DNA of 64,000 bases from an uncultured Bacteroides sp. (GCA_944322285.1 CALUOR010000003.1:62001-126000), one strand, 5' to 3'. Shown: positions 1-8,829, counted from the stretch's first letter. Program-made: numbers and translations. The notes: a model not told the origin generated them from the letters alone.

Positions 1-2
1 AC

Positions 3-284
3 GTATTGTTGGCGAGCAATGATAAAGTGGATTTCTATGCTACGGCGGGAGGAGCGGTAGAAAAATGTGTAGGAGGCGCCCCGGACAATCGTTTCAAGGC
101 CGAGCCGGTGCAATTGTCGGTTTTGGCCGGATTGGGTGTCCGTTATAAGCTCACCGACCGCATTGCGCTCTTTGCCGAACCTACGGTGAGTCATCATTTT
201 GATACCGATTCGTCCACACGCTCTTTGCGCACGGAGCGGCCTACGAATCTGAATTTATTGTGTGGTGTGCGTATGGTTTATTAA
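3..284 (+). CDS. outer-membrane beta-barrel protein, 3' end only
   Basis: This is the last 93 codons of a gene that begins before the window. The visible part has alternating polar and hydrophobic residues, the phrase LAGLGVRYKLTDRIALFAEP and a C-terminal aromatic residue (ending VRMVY), as in the closing strands of small OmpA/PorT-like outer-membrane barrels of Bacteroidetes. It was probably inserted in the outer membrane. The next gene, an exported lipoprotein on the same strand, starts 23 bases after its stop, so the two may be cotranscribed. The exact family cannot be told from the fragment. Confidence 0.6.
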   Translation, partial: VLLASNDKVDFYATAGGAVEKCVGGAPDNRFKAEPVQLSVLAGLGVRYKLTDRIALFAEPTVSHHFDTDSSTRSLRTERPTNLNLLCGVRMVY

Positions 285-306
285 TAAGTTAAATGAAAAT
301 ACGGTT

Positions 307-837
307 ATGTATAATACAATATATCACTTGATGGCATGTTGCCTGTTGGCCTTGGCTTTTGCTTCCTGCACCGGGGAAGTGTTTGATTACAATCATCCGG
401 ATGTAGAATTATTTGTCGAGCAATTGAAATCAGGGCATTATGTGGTTCAAACTTCCGAAGAGTTGAATCCCGTTCCTAAGTTCGACCAAGAAGACATTGG
501 CGAGCTCTTGGAGTATGCGGACGACATGCGCGAGATTTCCTCTTTCCCCTTGGCCGCCGTGTCCTACTCGCCCGGAGGAAAACTCCGTTTGGGCGAGTGC
601 ATCTTGTGGACGGTGGAGACCATCCGTTTGGGGCATCCGGCTTCTATGGGGTGTAAGATGGTGCACACCAATGCCGAGGACTACGAGGGCATTTATTTCC
701 TCTCCGATGAGGAGGTGCTCGATGCTGTGGCACGATATCGCACTTGGTGGGAGAATCGGAAATATCCGCGCACCATGTGGACTATAGAGCCATGTTTTGA
801 CGAGCCTTTGTGTGGTAGTGGATATATGTGGTGGTAA
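307..837 (+). CDS. exported lipoprotein of unknown function
   Basis: The protein has 176 residues. I chose the ATG at 307 over the upstream in-frame start because the signal peptide MYNTIYHLMACCLLALAFASC begins there and ends at a lipobox-like cysteine (FASC), predicting an envelope lipoprotein. The mature part is acidic and rich in Trp and Glu, with a central segment around LGECILWTVETIRLG and a short tail GSGYMWW. I do not recognise the family with confidence; it may belong to one of the Bacteroides-specific DUFs. The gene sits between an outer-membrane barrel gene and another small exported protein, and the following start lies 5 bases after its stop, so an operon for envelope proteins is likely. 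Confidence 0.7.
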   Translation: MYNTIYHLMACCLLALAFASCTGEVFDYNHPDVELFVEQLKSGHYVVQTSEELNPVPKFDQEDIGELLEYADDMREISSFPLAAVSYSPGGKLRLGECILWTVETIRLGHPASMGCKMVHTNAEDYEGIYFLSDEEVLDAVARYRTWWENRKYPRTMWTIEPCFDEPLCGSGYMWW

Positions 838-842
838 GCGCG

Positions 843-1517
843 ATGAGCCGTTATACTTTACTTATGGGGCTGCTATGTTTGGTAGTCCTCCCGCTCTATG
901 CCCAAGAATGGACAAAGGAAGACTCCTTGCGTTTGGACAGATTGCTCAGGCAGGAAGGCGAAATCAAACTGAATTCTAAAGCGTTGGAGGAGTTGAACCA
1001 AGCCATGGGCAATCCGAAAATGGTGGAGGAGAAACCTTGGTTGGAGGTGGACGAGACGCTTCCTGCGGTAGATGGCATCCGCCCCCGTAAGATAAAAATG
1101 ACTTTATTCCCCTATACGGCCAATACGCCCTATAACTGGGATCCCGTGCGCCAACGTAAGATTGATGTGGATGAAAATACTTGGCGGGGTGATCCTTTCT
1201 ACGAGTTGAAGACCCTGACCGTCTACTCCAATTGGGCCAAATCGCCGCTCGACGCCGGGCCTCGCGAGTCGCTGGAGCAAATAGAAGCCACCGGCTTGCG
1301 CTATGCCCCGATAGCTCAGGCGGGGAGTCACACGGTGTATGGATGGAGTGCTACGGGACGTCCTTCCGGCTATAGTCTCATGCCCGAAAAAGGTTTCTGG
1401 AAGGTGAAAGCGCGTAAACTTCGGGCGCGCACGTTGGAAGTGCTTCGAGCTTATGCTGACTCTACCCGTATTCGGCCCAAAGATACTTTAACGCACGACT
1501 TTCCTTCCGAGCCATGA
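843..1517 (+). CDS. exported protein of unknown function (DUF4858-like)
   Basis: The protein has 224 residues starting at ATG 843 (MSRYTLLMGLLCLVVLPLYAQ), which gives a normal signal peptide cleaved near YAQ-E; an upstream in-frame start at 828 would overlap the previous gene and lengthen the signal. The mature protein is polar and basic near the C terminus, with no transmembrane segment. Its general form resembles the Bacteroides family DUF4858, but that assignment is from memory only. It follows the lipoprotein gene with 5 bases between them, which suggests the two are made together. Confidence 0.65.
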   Translation: MSRYTLLMGLLCLVVLPLYAQEWTKEDSLRLDRLLRQEGEIKLNSKALEELNQAMGNPKMVEEKPWLEVDETLPAVDGIRPRKIKMTLFPYTANTPYNWDPVRQRKIDVDENTWRGDPFYELKTLTVYSNWAKSPLDAGPRESLEQIEATGLRYAPIAQAGSHTVYGWSATGRPSGYSLMPEKGFWKVKARKLRARTLEVLRAYADSTRIRPKDTLTHDFPSEP

Positions 1518-1538
1518 GTCTATCTCGAAATTTTTATC

Positions 1539-1546
1539 TACTTTTG
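1539..1546 (+). promoter_or_regulatory. Bacteroidetes -7 promoter box
   Basis: TACTTTTG matches the Bacteroidetes sigma-ABfr -7 consensus TAnnTTTG and lies 34 bases before the HAD phosphatase start. No clear -33 TTTG is seen. Confidence 0.5.
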
Positions 1547-1580
1547 CCCCCTCTAATATAAAATACTTATTTGTATACTA

Positions 1581-2231
1581 ATGGATAAGAAAGAAAACAT
1601 AGCCGTGCTTTTCGACTTTGACGGCGTAGTGGTAGACACCGAGACACAATACAGCCGTTTTTGGCATCGGATTGGAGCGGATTACCTGGGGAGGAATGAC
1701 TTGGAAGGACTTATCAAGGGGCAAACCTTGGCGCACATCTACGAAATGTTCTTCAAAGGTAAGGAGAAGGAGCAACGGGAAATAACCCAGGCGCTCAACC
1801 GGTTTGAGGAAGAAATGTCCTACGAGTTTATCCCCGGCTTTCCCGGATTCATGGCTGACCTGCGTAAGCACGGAATAAGGACGGCTGTGGTCACCAGTTC
1901 AAACCGGCAGAAGATGGAAGCCGTATATAGTGTCCGTCCCGAACTTCGCACGATGTTCGACCGTGTCCTGACGGCCGAGATGTTCGCGGCTTCCAAGCCT
2001 GCTCCCGATTGTTTCTTGCTGGGCATGGAGGTGCTGGGAACGACACCGGACACAACGTATGTGTTCGAAGATTCCTTCAACGGGCTGAAGGCGGGCATGG
2101 CCTCCGGAGCTGTCGTCATAGGCCTTGCCACCACCAATAAACGTGAGGACATCGCTCCGCTTTGCCACCGCGTGATAGATGATTTTCAAGGATTCTCTTA
2201 CGATAAAATGCGTGAAGTGAACAAGGTATAG
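1581..2231 (+). CDS. HAD-superfamily hydrolase, beta-phosphoglucomutase-like
   Basis: The 216-residue protein starts with the HAD motif I, LFDFDGVVVDTE (nucleophile Asp plus the acid/base Asp two residues later), followed by a helical cap of about 60 residues. Motif II is in TAVVTSSN, the motif III lysine lies near AASKPAPDCF and motif IV is VFEDSFNGLKAG. This is the layout of class I cap phosphatases/phosphomutases such as beta-phosphoglucomutase and sugar-phosphate phosphatases. It should act in the cytoplasm on a small phosphorylated metabolite; the substrate cannot be read from the sequence. It has its own -7 box upstream and is followed by panB, which also has its own promoter. Confidence 0.85.
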   Translation: MDKKENIAVLFDFDGVVVDTETQYSRFWHRIGADYLGRNDLEGLIKGQTLAHIYEMFFKGKEKEQREITQALNRFEEEMSYEFIPGFPGFMADLRKHGIRTAVVTSSNRQKMEAVYSVRPELRTMFDRVLTAEMFAASKPAPDCFLLGMEVLGTTPDTTYVFEDSFNGLKAGMASGAVVIGLATTNKREDIAPLCHRVIDDFQGFSYDKMREVNKV

Positions 2232-2241
2232 GAAAAAGATG

Positions 2242-2249
2242 TAACTTTG
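2242..2249 (+). promoter_or_regulatory. -7 promoter box of panB
   Basis: TAACTTTG matches the Bacteroidetes -7 consensus. Its position, 31 bases before ATG 2280, argues against the in-frame start at 2247, which would fall inside the promoter. Confidence 0.6.
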
Positions 2250-2279
2250 CGCCCGAAATTTTTAAAATCTTATAACGCA

Positions 2280-3101
2280 ATGGCTGGATATATTTCAGAC
2301 GACACTCGTAAAGTGACGACTCATCGCCTCTTCGAGATGAAACAGAGAGGCGAAAAGATTTCCATGTTGACTTCGTATGATTACACCATGGCACAGATTG
2401 TGGATGGTGCCGGTATGGACGTGATTCTGGTGGGCGATTCGGCCTCGAACGTCATGGCCGGCAATGTGACCACCCTGCCTATTACCCTCGACCAAATGAT
2501 TTATCACGCCAAGTCCGTAGTGCGTGGCGTAAAGCGCGCAATGGTGGTAGTAGATATGCCCTTCGGCTCATACCAGGGGAATGAATTGGAAGGTGTAACT
2601 TCGGCTATTCGTATCATGAAGGAGAGCCACGCCGATGCCTTGAAAATTGAAGGAGGTGAGGAAATCATTGACACTGTAAAACGTATTGTGAATGCGGGCA
2701 TACCTGTCATGGGACACTTGGGATTGATGCCTCAAAGCATTAATAAATATGGTACTTATACCGTGCGGGCGAAGGACAATGCCGAAGCCGAAAAATTAGT
2801 GCGCGACGCCCATTTGCTGGAAGAAGCCGGATGCTTCGGCCTGGTACTGGAGAAGATTCCCGCCGCTTTGGCCGGAAAAGTATCTCATGAACTTCAGATT
2901 CCCGTAATAGGCATTGGCGCCGGTGGCGATGTAGACGGGCAGGTGCTGGTCGTGCAGGATATGCTGGGCATGAACAATGGGTTTCGCCCCCGTTTCCTGC
3001 GTCGGTATGCCGACCTGCATACGGTGATGACGGATGCTATCAGCCGCTATATCTCGGATGTGAAGAACTTGGATTTCCCGAATGAGAAAGAGCAATACTG
3101 A
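2280..3101 (+). CDS. panB: 3-methyl-2-oxobutanoate hydroxymethyltransferase
   Basis: PanB transfers a hydroxymethyl group from methylenetetrahydrofolate to 2-oxoisovalerate to give ketopantoate, the first committed step of pantothenate and CoA synthesis. The 273-residue protein has the family signatures [16 protein letters not shown] near the N terminus, [14 protein letters not shown] (metal-binding Asp), [18 protein letters not shown] and GHLGLMPQS, ending with [23 protein letters not shown]. It is a cytoplasmic TIM-barrel enzyme. The gene is separate here from panC/panD. Its last 20 bases overlap the start of the downstream membrane protein gene, suggesting translational coupling. Confidence 0.97.
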   Translation: MAGYISDDTRKVTTHRLFEMKQRGEKISMLTSYDYTMAQIVDGAGMDVILVGDSASNVMAGNVTTLPITLDQMIYHAKSVVRGVKRAMVVVDMPFGSYQGNELEGVTSAIRIMKESHADALKIEGGEEIIDTVKRIVNAGIPVMGHLGLMPQSINKYGTYTVRAKDNAEAEKLVRDAHLLEEAGCFGLVLEKIPAALAGKVSHELQIPVIGIGAGGDVDGQVLVVQDMLGMNNGFRPRFLRRYADLHTVMTDAISRYISDVKNLDFPNEKEQY

Positions 3102-4053
3102 TAGCTTCCTAACACAGGGATTCCTCCTGATGTGTGTGGTCAACTTCCTTTTGTACGCCTTGGTGTACATGGTCATTGGCGCCTTGCCTTTGGTCAAAAC
3201 AGAGGTAGTAGTCCGCATATTTCCCTTCTTCCTGTTGGGAGGGTTGTTGGCGGGACCTTTCCACGCCTACTTAGCGGACACGTTCAGGCGGAAGCATGTA
3301 TTATTAGGAGCGTTAGCGGGCATCGCGTTGACCATGGCCACGGCTACCTACATTCGCGAGACGTGGTACGTGTGGGTGGCGTTGGTTCAAGGTGCGTGCC
3401 TAGCACTGGCCATTGGCGCGGGCACCACTATCAGCATCGACATCACCTTGTCTGGACATCGCACATCAAGCAATATGCTCTTTGCCTCTTGTGGACGTGT
3501 GGGCATGGTGGCGGGTCTGATGGCGGGTGTGTGGGTATTGTTCCATTATTCGCTTGCTTTCCTCACTTATCTGGCAGCGGTTTGCGCAGGTATGGCCTTC
3601 GGGCTGGTGTTGTTGGTTTATGTCTCTTTCCGTGCGCCTATCGGTGTAAACTTGTGCAGCATGGACCGTTTCTTGCTTCCGCGTGCATGGGTGCCGGCTC
3701 TTAACGTGGGTCTGTTGGCTTACGCTTTGGGCATAGGCAGTGTGTCATTGACGGAGGTGGCTGAGGGATGTGTGTGGGTGCTTCCTTTGCTCCTGCTTCC
3801 GATGCTTACACCGGTGCTGGTGAAGATGTTTGTGAAATTGTCACACCATTGCCAGCGCGCCACGGGTAACATGACTTTCAACCTGTTTGTGGACATAGGT
3901 TTCCTGGCGGGCATTTGGACTGTATGCTATATGGATGCCATGTGCGAGGCATCGATGAGTGAGGATTCTTTGATGCTGGGCATCTTGGGCGTGGCTGTGT
4001 TGATGTATGTGTTCCTCACCCGTCCTTATTATAAAAAGAAGCGTGTCAGATAG
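3082..4053 (+). CDS. MFS-like polytopic membrane protein
   Basis: The 323-residue protein is very hydrophobic with about ten predicted membrane segments. A short loop between segments 2 and 3 contains [10 protein letters not shown], resembling the major-facilitator motif A region (D-x-x-R-R/K). The length is less than the roughly 400 residues of normal 12-segment MFS carriers. It may be a reduced MFS transporter; the substrate is unknown. Its start overlaps panB by 20 bases, so it may be coupled to panB expression, but a link to pantothenate is only suggested by position. Its 3' end overlaps the convergent dgkA-like gene by 25 bases. Confidence 0.65.
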   Translation: MRKSNTDSFLTQGFLLMCVVNFLLYALVYMVIGALPLVKTEVVVRIFPFFLLGGLLAGPFHAYLADTFRRKHVLLGALAGIALTMATATYIRETWYVWVALVQGACLALAIGAGTTISIDITLSGHRTSSNMLFASCGRVGMVAGLMAGVWVLFHYSLAFLTYLAAVCAGMAFGLVLLVYVSFRAPIGVNLCSMDRFLLPRAWVPALNVGLLAYALGIGSVSLTEVAEGCVWVLPLLLLPMLTPVLVKMFVKLSHHCQRATGNMTFNLFVDIGFLAGIWTVCYMDAMCEASMSEDSLMLGILGVAVLMYVFLTRPYYKKKRVR

Positions 4054-4400
4054 GGCACAAAGATTATTAATCCTACGATCATCGCCGTCAGAGCGCACAC
4101 CAATACCGCTCCGGCGGCGATGTCTTTTATCTGGCCTGCCAGGGGATGGCGTTGGGGCGAAACGAGGTCTACGATGCGCTCTACGGCACTATTGAACATT
4201 TCGGCTCCTATCACCATCCCGATACAGAGCAGGACGGCTATCCACTCCATGCGGGTGATATGAAAGAAGTGTCCGGCCACCACCACGCACACGGTCGCAA
4301 TGAAATGAAAGTTCAGGTTCTGTTCCTTCCCCACCACGCACCGGATGCCCTTCCAAGCATAACCGAAGCTCCGTATTTGCTTTTTAAAATCGTAATGCAT
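4029..4400 (-). CDS. dgkA: diacylglycerol kinase / undecaprenol kinase family protein
   Basis: This 123-residue integral membrane kinase belongs to the prokaryotic DgkA family, which phosphorylates diacylglycerol or undecaprenol at the inner membrane with ATP. The signature is MFNSAVERIVDLV (family pattern E-x-x-N-[ST]-A-x-E-x-x-V-D), followed by the conserved KDIAAGAVLV segment; three membrane helices are visible. In Gram-negative Bacteroidetes it probably recycles lipid intermediates from cell-wall or glycan synthesis. It lies 6 bases after pncB on the same strand and overlaps the MFS-like gene tail to tail. Confidence 0.9.
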   Translation of the reverse strand: MHYDFKKQIRSFGYAWKGIRCVVGKEQNLNFHFIATVCVVVAGHFFHITRMEWIAVLLCIGMVIGAEMFNSAVERIVDLVSPQRHPLAGQIKDIAAGAVLVCALTAMIVGLIIFVPYLTRFFL

Positions 4401-4406
4401 CGTTTA

Positions 4407-5570
4407 TTAAATCTGTAATTCATAAAGGCATGCTTGCACCTCGGCATTGCTGCCCAGATGTTTGCCTTCATCATCGGATAGTTTCACACATTCGCGCCAT
4501 TCTTGGTTGGCACTCATTTTGCACCGGGCTAATTTCATGACAATGTTCGAGGGACGGAAGCCCGTGTCGTTGGTCAGGTTCGTGCCGATGCCGAAGGCGC
4601 ACCGAATGCGTCCTTGGCAGAAGCGGAAGATTTCGAGTGCCTTTTCAAAGTCCAGCGCGTTACTGAAGATGATGGTCTTTGTAGTGGGATCGATGCCGAA
4701 TTCCTGATAGCGTGCGATAAGCTTATTGGTGAAGTCGAATTCATCGCCCGAATCACACCGCACCCCGTCGAACAACTTGGCCTGTTTCCGGCTCAGGTTG
4801 TTCAAGAAAGCATCGGTGGTATATGTGTCGGAGAGAGCCGTACCCAAGTCCCCGTCATACACGTTTACCCAGTTCTCCAGCGCCATGTAGTTGGCGTGCT
4901 TGTAGCCGAATTGCGCTCCGTGGAACATGAACCACTCGTGCGGATGGGTTCCCATGGGGCGCATGCCGTACTTCATGGCAAAGTAGCAATTGGACGTGCC
5001 TGTGCAATACTGGGCGTGTTGTTTCAGGTAAGCGATAACCGTGTCATGCACTTCGAAGGAAAAGCGCCGGCGTGTGCCGAACTCCGAGAAAGGCATTCGG
5101 TTGCGGTTGGACAACGCCACCTTGTCCACCAACCGGGAGATGACTACGTTCAGGTCGGGCATGTTGCCCATGACTTGATTCTTCACTTCGGACACGATGG
5201 CCAGCAACGGTACCTCGTAGAGCGTCACTTTATACATGTAGTCCGTCACTTCCATGTGCAGGTGCCGCGATTCGTCCAGATAGATGTTCACCTTTTCGGG
5301 CTGGAAGCGGAAGGAAGACAGCCACTCCCAGTACACGCGGGGCAGGAAGCGGCAACTCTGCGTCATGTACTCCAGTTCGTCGCCCGTCAGGGCAATCCGG
5401 CGCATGTGGTCGATGGCCGTTTTCAGTTCGGCCAAAAACTCGTCCGAGTATTCGGTCTGGTCACGGTCGGTGAATACAAATGTGCCTTGCGCGTTGGGAA
5501 ACAACTTTATGTAGGCATACGAGGTGGTAAACTTGTATAAATCGGTGTCGAGTATCGAATGTATTTCCAT
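4407..5570 (-). CDS. pncB: nicotinate phosphoribosyltransferase
   Basis: PncB converts nicotinate, PRPP and ATP to nicotinate mononucleotide in the Preiss-Handler NAD salvage route. The 387-residue cytoplasmic enzyme begins SILDTDLYKFTTSYAYIKLFP, typical of the family. It contains GTRRRFSFE, GTSNCYFAMKYGMRPMGTHP with the candidate autophosphorylated histidine in THPHEW, and the phosphate-binding part GVRCDSGDEFDF followed by IIFSNALDFEKAL. The length matches PncB of Gram-negative bacteria. It is followed closely by the diacylglycerol kinase gene; no functional link is obvious. Confidence 0.96.
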   Translation of the reverse strand: MEIHSILDTDLYKFTTSYAYIKLFPNAQGTFVFTDRDQTEYSDEFLAELKTAIDHMRRIALTGDELEYMTQSCRFLPRVYWEWLSSFRFQPEKVNIYLDESRHLHMEVTDYMYKVTLYEVPLLAIVSEVKNQVMGNMPDLNVVISRLVDKVALSNRNRMPFSEFGTRRRFSFEVHDTVIAYLKQHAQYCTGTSNCYFAMKYGMRPMGTHPHEWFMFHGAQFGYKHANYMALENWVNVYDGDLGTALSDTYTTDAFLNNLSRKQAKLFDGVRCDSGDEFDFTNKLIARYQEFGIDPTTKTIIFSNALDFEKALEIFRFCQGRIRCAFGIGTNLTNDTGFRPSNIVMKLARCKMSANQEWRECVKLSDDEGKHLGSNAEVQACLYELQI

Positions 5571-5619
5571 ATTAATATGATGATTATTTGTCTTCCATGT
5601 AGTTTATGTCCCGGTGTCA

Positions 5620-6816
5620 TTATCTTCTTCGTACTTTTTCCCAAGCTCCGCTATCCGAGCCCTTACGTTTGTACAGATACCCGAAGCCGCGCAGGACGTT
5701 GGCGTTCATGAAGAGGAAGTAATAAGGCACGAAGAGGTATTTGTTCTTGATGTTTCTTCCCGCCAGGTAGTTGCCCCAGCTTGCGGCCAGGTAGAACAGG
5801 GCTTGCAGGAGCCAAAGGACGGCGTAGAGCAGGGGATGCTGGGGCGAGAAGAGCAGGACGGTGTTCAGGGGCAGCAGGGCGAAGAGCAGCACGGGCGTGA
5901 GCGACCAGCGCAGGACACGGTGCGAGACGTATTGGAAGGCGAACACTCCGTATCTGAAGGGATTGAGCAGCGGCGTGAGGCGGGCGATGGATTGCAAGCC
6001 TCCGGCCGCAATGCGCACCTTGCGCTTGCGTTCCTCCCCGATGTCGGCCGAACCGCCTTCCGTGGCGTAAGCGTCCCGCCGGTAGGCGATGGTGTAGCCC
6101 CGCATGACGATGCGCAGGGAGAGCACGAAGTCGTCCAGCAAGGTGTCCGCCTTCATCTCCTCGTACAGCTCGGTGCGGATGGCGAACAGTTCGCCCGCGG
6201 CGCCCACGGCCGAGTAAAGGCGCGCGTCGAGGTCTTTCAGGGCGGACTCGTAACGCCAGTACAAGCCTTCTCCGCCTCCGGCGGCATTGGCTTTGTCGCC
6301 GGCATGGACGCGCTTCTCTCCCGCCACGCATCCCACCCGCGGGTCGGCGCGGAAGGCCTCCACGATGTGGCGCAGGGCGTCCCGGTTGAGGAAGGTGTTG
6401 GCGTCCGTAAAGACCACGTAGGGCGTCCGCACTTCGCGCATGCCCCGGTTCAGGGCGGCGGTCTTGCCCAGTCGCAGGGGCTGGAAGAGCACTTCCGCCC
6501 CGGGCCATTGGGCGAGGCGTTCGTTCGTGGCGTCCGTGCTTCCGTCCGTCACCCACAGGATGTGCAGCTTCTCCCGCGGGTAGTCCAAGGCCAGGCAGTT
6601 CGCCATCTTCTCGTCCACCATGTCCTCCTCATTGTAGGCCGCTATGAAGAGGGTCAGTTCCGGCAGAGCTTCATCCGCCGGCAGGGCGGGAGAGGAGTGC
6701 TTCCGTCCGAAGCGTTCCTTGAGCTTCACCAACACCCAGAGCAGGAGACCGTAGCCCACGTAGGTGTAGAAGATGATGCCGAGGCTTATCCAAAAAATGA
6801 TTTCCAAATACTGCAT
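5620..6816 (-). CDS. membrane-bound family 2 glycosyltransferase
   Basis: The 398-residue protein has one N-terminal membrane segment, a cytoplasmic GT-A domain and about three C-terminal membrane segments, like processive or lipid-linked GT2 enzymes (cellulose/hyaluronan synthase-like). The catalytic domain shows LTLFIAAYNEEDMV, the nucleotide-sugar motif VTDGSTDATNE, VVFTDANTFLN (DxD-like) and a conserved acid region after LLDDFVLSLRI. It probably polymerises or transfers a sugar at the inner membrane; donor and acceptor are unknown. Codons are strongly biased to G/C in the third position, which also creates long antisense open frames. Confidence 0.85.
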   Translation of the reverse strand: MQYLEIIFWISLGIIFYTYVGYGLLLWVLVKLKERFGRKHSSPALPADEALPELTLFIAAYNEEDMVDEKMANCLALDYPREKLHILWVTDGSTDATNERLAQWPGAEVLFQPLRLGKTAALNRGMREVRTPYVVFTDANTFLNRDALRHIVEAFRADPRVGCVAGEKRVHAGDKANAAGGGEGLYWRYESALKDLDARLYSAVGAAGELFAIRTELYEEMKADTLLDDFVLSLRIVMRGYTIAYRRDAYATEGGSADIGEERKRKVRIAAGGLQSIARLTPLLNPFRYGVFAFQYVSHRVLRWSLTPVLLFALLPLNTVLLFSPQHPLLYAVLWLLQALFYLAASWGNYLAGRNIKNKYLFVPYYFLFMNANVLRGFGYLYKRKGSDSGAWEKVRRR

Positions 6817-6851
6817 AATTTACCGAATAAAGTGATAATTTAGTTGTCATA

Positions 6852-6973
6852 AGGAACGCAGATGACGCAGAATTCGCAGATGAACGCAGACAGCTATTTT
6901 TCTCAATGCAGACAGGCGAAACCCTTTATTTTCTGCGAGCCTCTGCGCACGTCTGCGTAGTCTGCGTTCTCCT
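6852..6973. repeat. imperfect hairpin repeat, copy 1
   Basis: Left arm 6852-6890 and right arm 6932-6973 are imperfect reverse complements, each made of repeated words such as CGCAGA(T/C) and GATGACGCAG. The loop is about 41 bases. A related hairpin is at 21939-22039 and a half-copy at 8351-8372. It lies between the glycosyltransferase and the Omp85-like gene and has no coding potential. Confidence 0.75.
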
Positions 6974-7001
6974 AATTCAGCCCGCTAAAATCCCATTTAC
7001 A

Positions 7002-8222
7002 TCAAAACGCCTCCGTCATGTTGAAGTAGAACAATGTCTGGTCGTTCACCGTATTCTTGCCCAAGTCCAGGCGGACGTTCATGCGGGGCTGCACCTCGAT
7101 GCGCAGGCCGACGCCGTAGTTAGGCAGCACGCCCTCGATGCTCACCGGGTCGGGCCCCATGAAGCCGCATCCGCCCCACACCACGAAGCCCAGGTGGCTG
7201 ATGACGCGTTGCAGCCAGTTGTCCCCATCGGTGTTGAACATCTGGCGGTATTCGGCCATCACCACGTGCGAGGACTTGTCGCGGTATTGCCCCTGGTAAT
7301 ACCCGCGCAGGTCGAAGGGCGTGCCCGTCAGGGCGTATTGCGTCAGGGGGATATGCTTGCCGAAGACGTTCTTCGTCTGTGCCGTCCAGGCGATGACCTT
7401 GCGCCGCCCCACTTCCTTGTATTGCCTGTAGTCCAGCTCCAGGCGGTAGAAGTTGCTCTCGCTCCCGAATATCTTGTGGTACATCATGCCGCGGAAGTCC
7501 AGGTATATCCCCCGGTAGGCGTTGGCGGGCACGTCGCGGCTGTCATACGTCAGGAGGAAACCCAGTCCGGAGTTAAAGTTTTTGTACCCGTTTCCGTCGC
7601 CCCCCGCGGCCACGTAGTCCGCCTCCTGCGCCAGGTGTTTGCCCGGCTTGGTGAAGTGGTCGTAGTTGATGTCAATCTGCGGTCCCGCGAAGAAGTTGCT
7701 CTCGCCCAGGCGGAAGAGGAACCACGGATTGATTTGCACCCCGCTATACCGGTAGCGGCTGGTGGAGTCGCTCCGCAGGTAGTCCCGGTTCGTGTCGTAC
7801 CCGATGCCGTAATAATTTTCTACCGTGTTCTTGTAGCTGAACTTGCCGAAGATGCGGAAGCGGTCGCCCTTGAAGAACAGTTGCGGCTTGGAGAAAAGGT
7901 TGATGCCCCCGTCGAACATGAAGGCGATGGCCATGGGCACCACCGAGCGCCGCAGCGTCGTGTCCTTGGGCGCCATGCTGAAGGTCATCAGCGCGCTTCC
8001 GCCCACCAGCAGGCCGAAGTCGGGCGAGTAGCTGGGCCCGCCCAGGATGTTGTAATGGAAGTTCCGGTTGGCCACGCGCAGCTTGCGCAGCTCCCTTTTC
8101 GAGAGCGCGTGCGCGGCGGTGTCCTGCGCCAGCGTGTCCGCCGCCTCTTGCGCGCAGAGGTTGCCGGAAGCCGCGAAGGTCGCCAGCAGCAGTATCAATA
8201 TGTATGTAATGGTCTTTTTCAT
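7002..8222 (-). CDS. Omp85/BamA-TamA-like outer-membrane barrel protein
   Basis: The 406-residue protein starts at the ATG at 8222 (signal peptide MKKTITYILILLLATFAASG); the longer in-frame start at 8294 would lie upstream of the promoter box at 8274-8281. The region GGPSYSPDFGLLVGGSALM starts a C-terminal Omp85-type barrel, and FDLRGYYQGQYRD contains the RGY/RGF motif of the barrel lumen loop. No POTRA domains are present, and the length fits a barrel-only member of the bacterial surface antigen (D15) family. The tail ends in aromatic residues (FYFNMTEAF), as expected for a Bam-assembled barrel. Cargo and function are unknown. Confidence 0.8.
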   Translation of the reverse strand: MKKTITYILILLLATFAASGNLCAQEAADTLAQDTAAHALSKRELRKLRVANRNFHYNILGGPSYSPDFGLLVGGSALMTFSMAPKDTTLRRSVVPMAIAFMFDGGINLFSKPQLFFKGDRFRIFGKFSYKNTVENYYGIGYDTNRDYLRSDSTSRYRYSGVQINPWFLFRLGESNFFAGPQIDINYDHFTKPGKHLAQEADYVAAGGDGNGYKNFNSGLGFLLTYDSRDVPANAYRGIYLDFRGMMYHKIFGSESNFYRLELDYRQYKEVGRRKVIAWTAQTKNVFGKHIPLTQYALTGTPFDLRGYYQGQYRDKSSHVVMAEYRQMFNTDGDNWLQRVISHLGFVVWGGCGFMGPDPVSIEGVLPNYGVGLRIEVQPRMNVRLDLGKNTVNDQTLFYFNMTEAF

Positions 8223-8273
8223 TTTCCTTTTTGTTTCATCATTCCGCAAAGCTTTTTCCTTTGCTTTATTCTG

Positions 8274-8281
8274 CAAAGATA
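8274..8281 (-). promoter_or_regulatory. -7 promoter box of the Omp85-like gene
   Basis: The minus strand reads TATCTTTG, a match to TAnnTTTG, 52 bases before the chosen ATG. A second identical box is at 8292-8299. Confidence 0.5.
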
Positions 8282-8457
8282 CGCATTTTTCCAAAGATAG
8301 CCAAGAAACGATTGCCCATACCCATAATTAACTTATTTCATAGTCTTATTCCATGGCACGCAGATGACATTGTTTTCCCGCAAAATAGGTAAAATATCTT
8401 GCCTAAATAAAACGGGTAGGAGCAAATTTGCGTTTGCATTTGTTAACACGATGAGAT

Positions 8458-8649
8458 CTTACAGTCTTACAGATGACAATTACAGTTTAGCTAAAATCGA
8501 AAATGAAAATGGATGGAGTAAATAAATATAATATATATAATTATATATATATATAATTATATATATTATAAGTTTAAATGTCACTTTCTCCTTATCGGGC
8601 TGAAAACAGAAAAAACTAAAACTGTAATTGTCATCTGTAAGACTGTAAG
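8458..8649. repeat. 31-bp inverted repeat enclosing a 44-bp A/T palindrome
   Basis: Bases 8458-8488 and 8619-8649 are perfect 31-base reverse complements. Between them, 8527-8570 is a perfect 44-base palindrome of only A and T. The inner and outer symmetries have different centres (8548.5 and 8553.5). The outer arm contains CAGATGACAATT, similar to the hairpin family at 6852 and 21939. The element could extrude as a cruciform or form a strong RNA hairpin. Confidence 0.85.
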
Positions 8650-8771
8650 GACAACGCTCTTTTGAAAATGTGAAAAAGTATAAATTGATAGATGTGCGAA
8701 GACGGGTGCGAAATTTTGATTTTCGCGAGTCTGTCTTGTGTTTTCCTCTTGCGTATCTTGCAGATTATTCT

Positions 8772-8779
8772 TATCTTTG
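8772..8779 (+). promoter_or_regulatory. -7 promoter box of the C1 peptidase gene
   Basis: TATCTTTG followed by C matches the Bacteroidetes -7 consensus, 51 bases before ATG 8830. Confidence 0.55.
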
Positions 8780-8829
8780 CATGCCAAAAAACAGAATCGA
8801 TTAAAACGTAGCATTTTTTTGTAAGCGAT

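Larger units (their letters stand above)
8300..8829. other. 530-base intergenic region between divergent exported-protein genes
   Basis: This A/T-rich region separates the minus-strand Omp85-like gene from the plus-strand C1 peptidase gene. It holds a half-copy of the CAGATGAC repeat (8351-8372), a 31-bp perfect inverted repeat around a 44-bp A/T palindrome (8458-8649) and the peptidase promoter box at 8772-8779. I see no credible gene in it; the short open frames there lack family features. Confidence 0.7.

Noticed and set aside
6906-8300. 464-codon open frame on the plus strand
   Set aside because: It is antisense to the Omp85-like gene, has biased composition rich in Val, His, Ala and Arg and no family features; it results from G/C-ending codons on the other strand.
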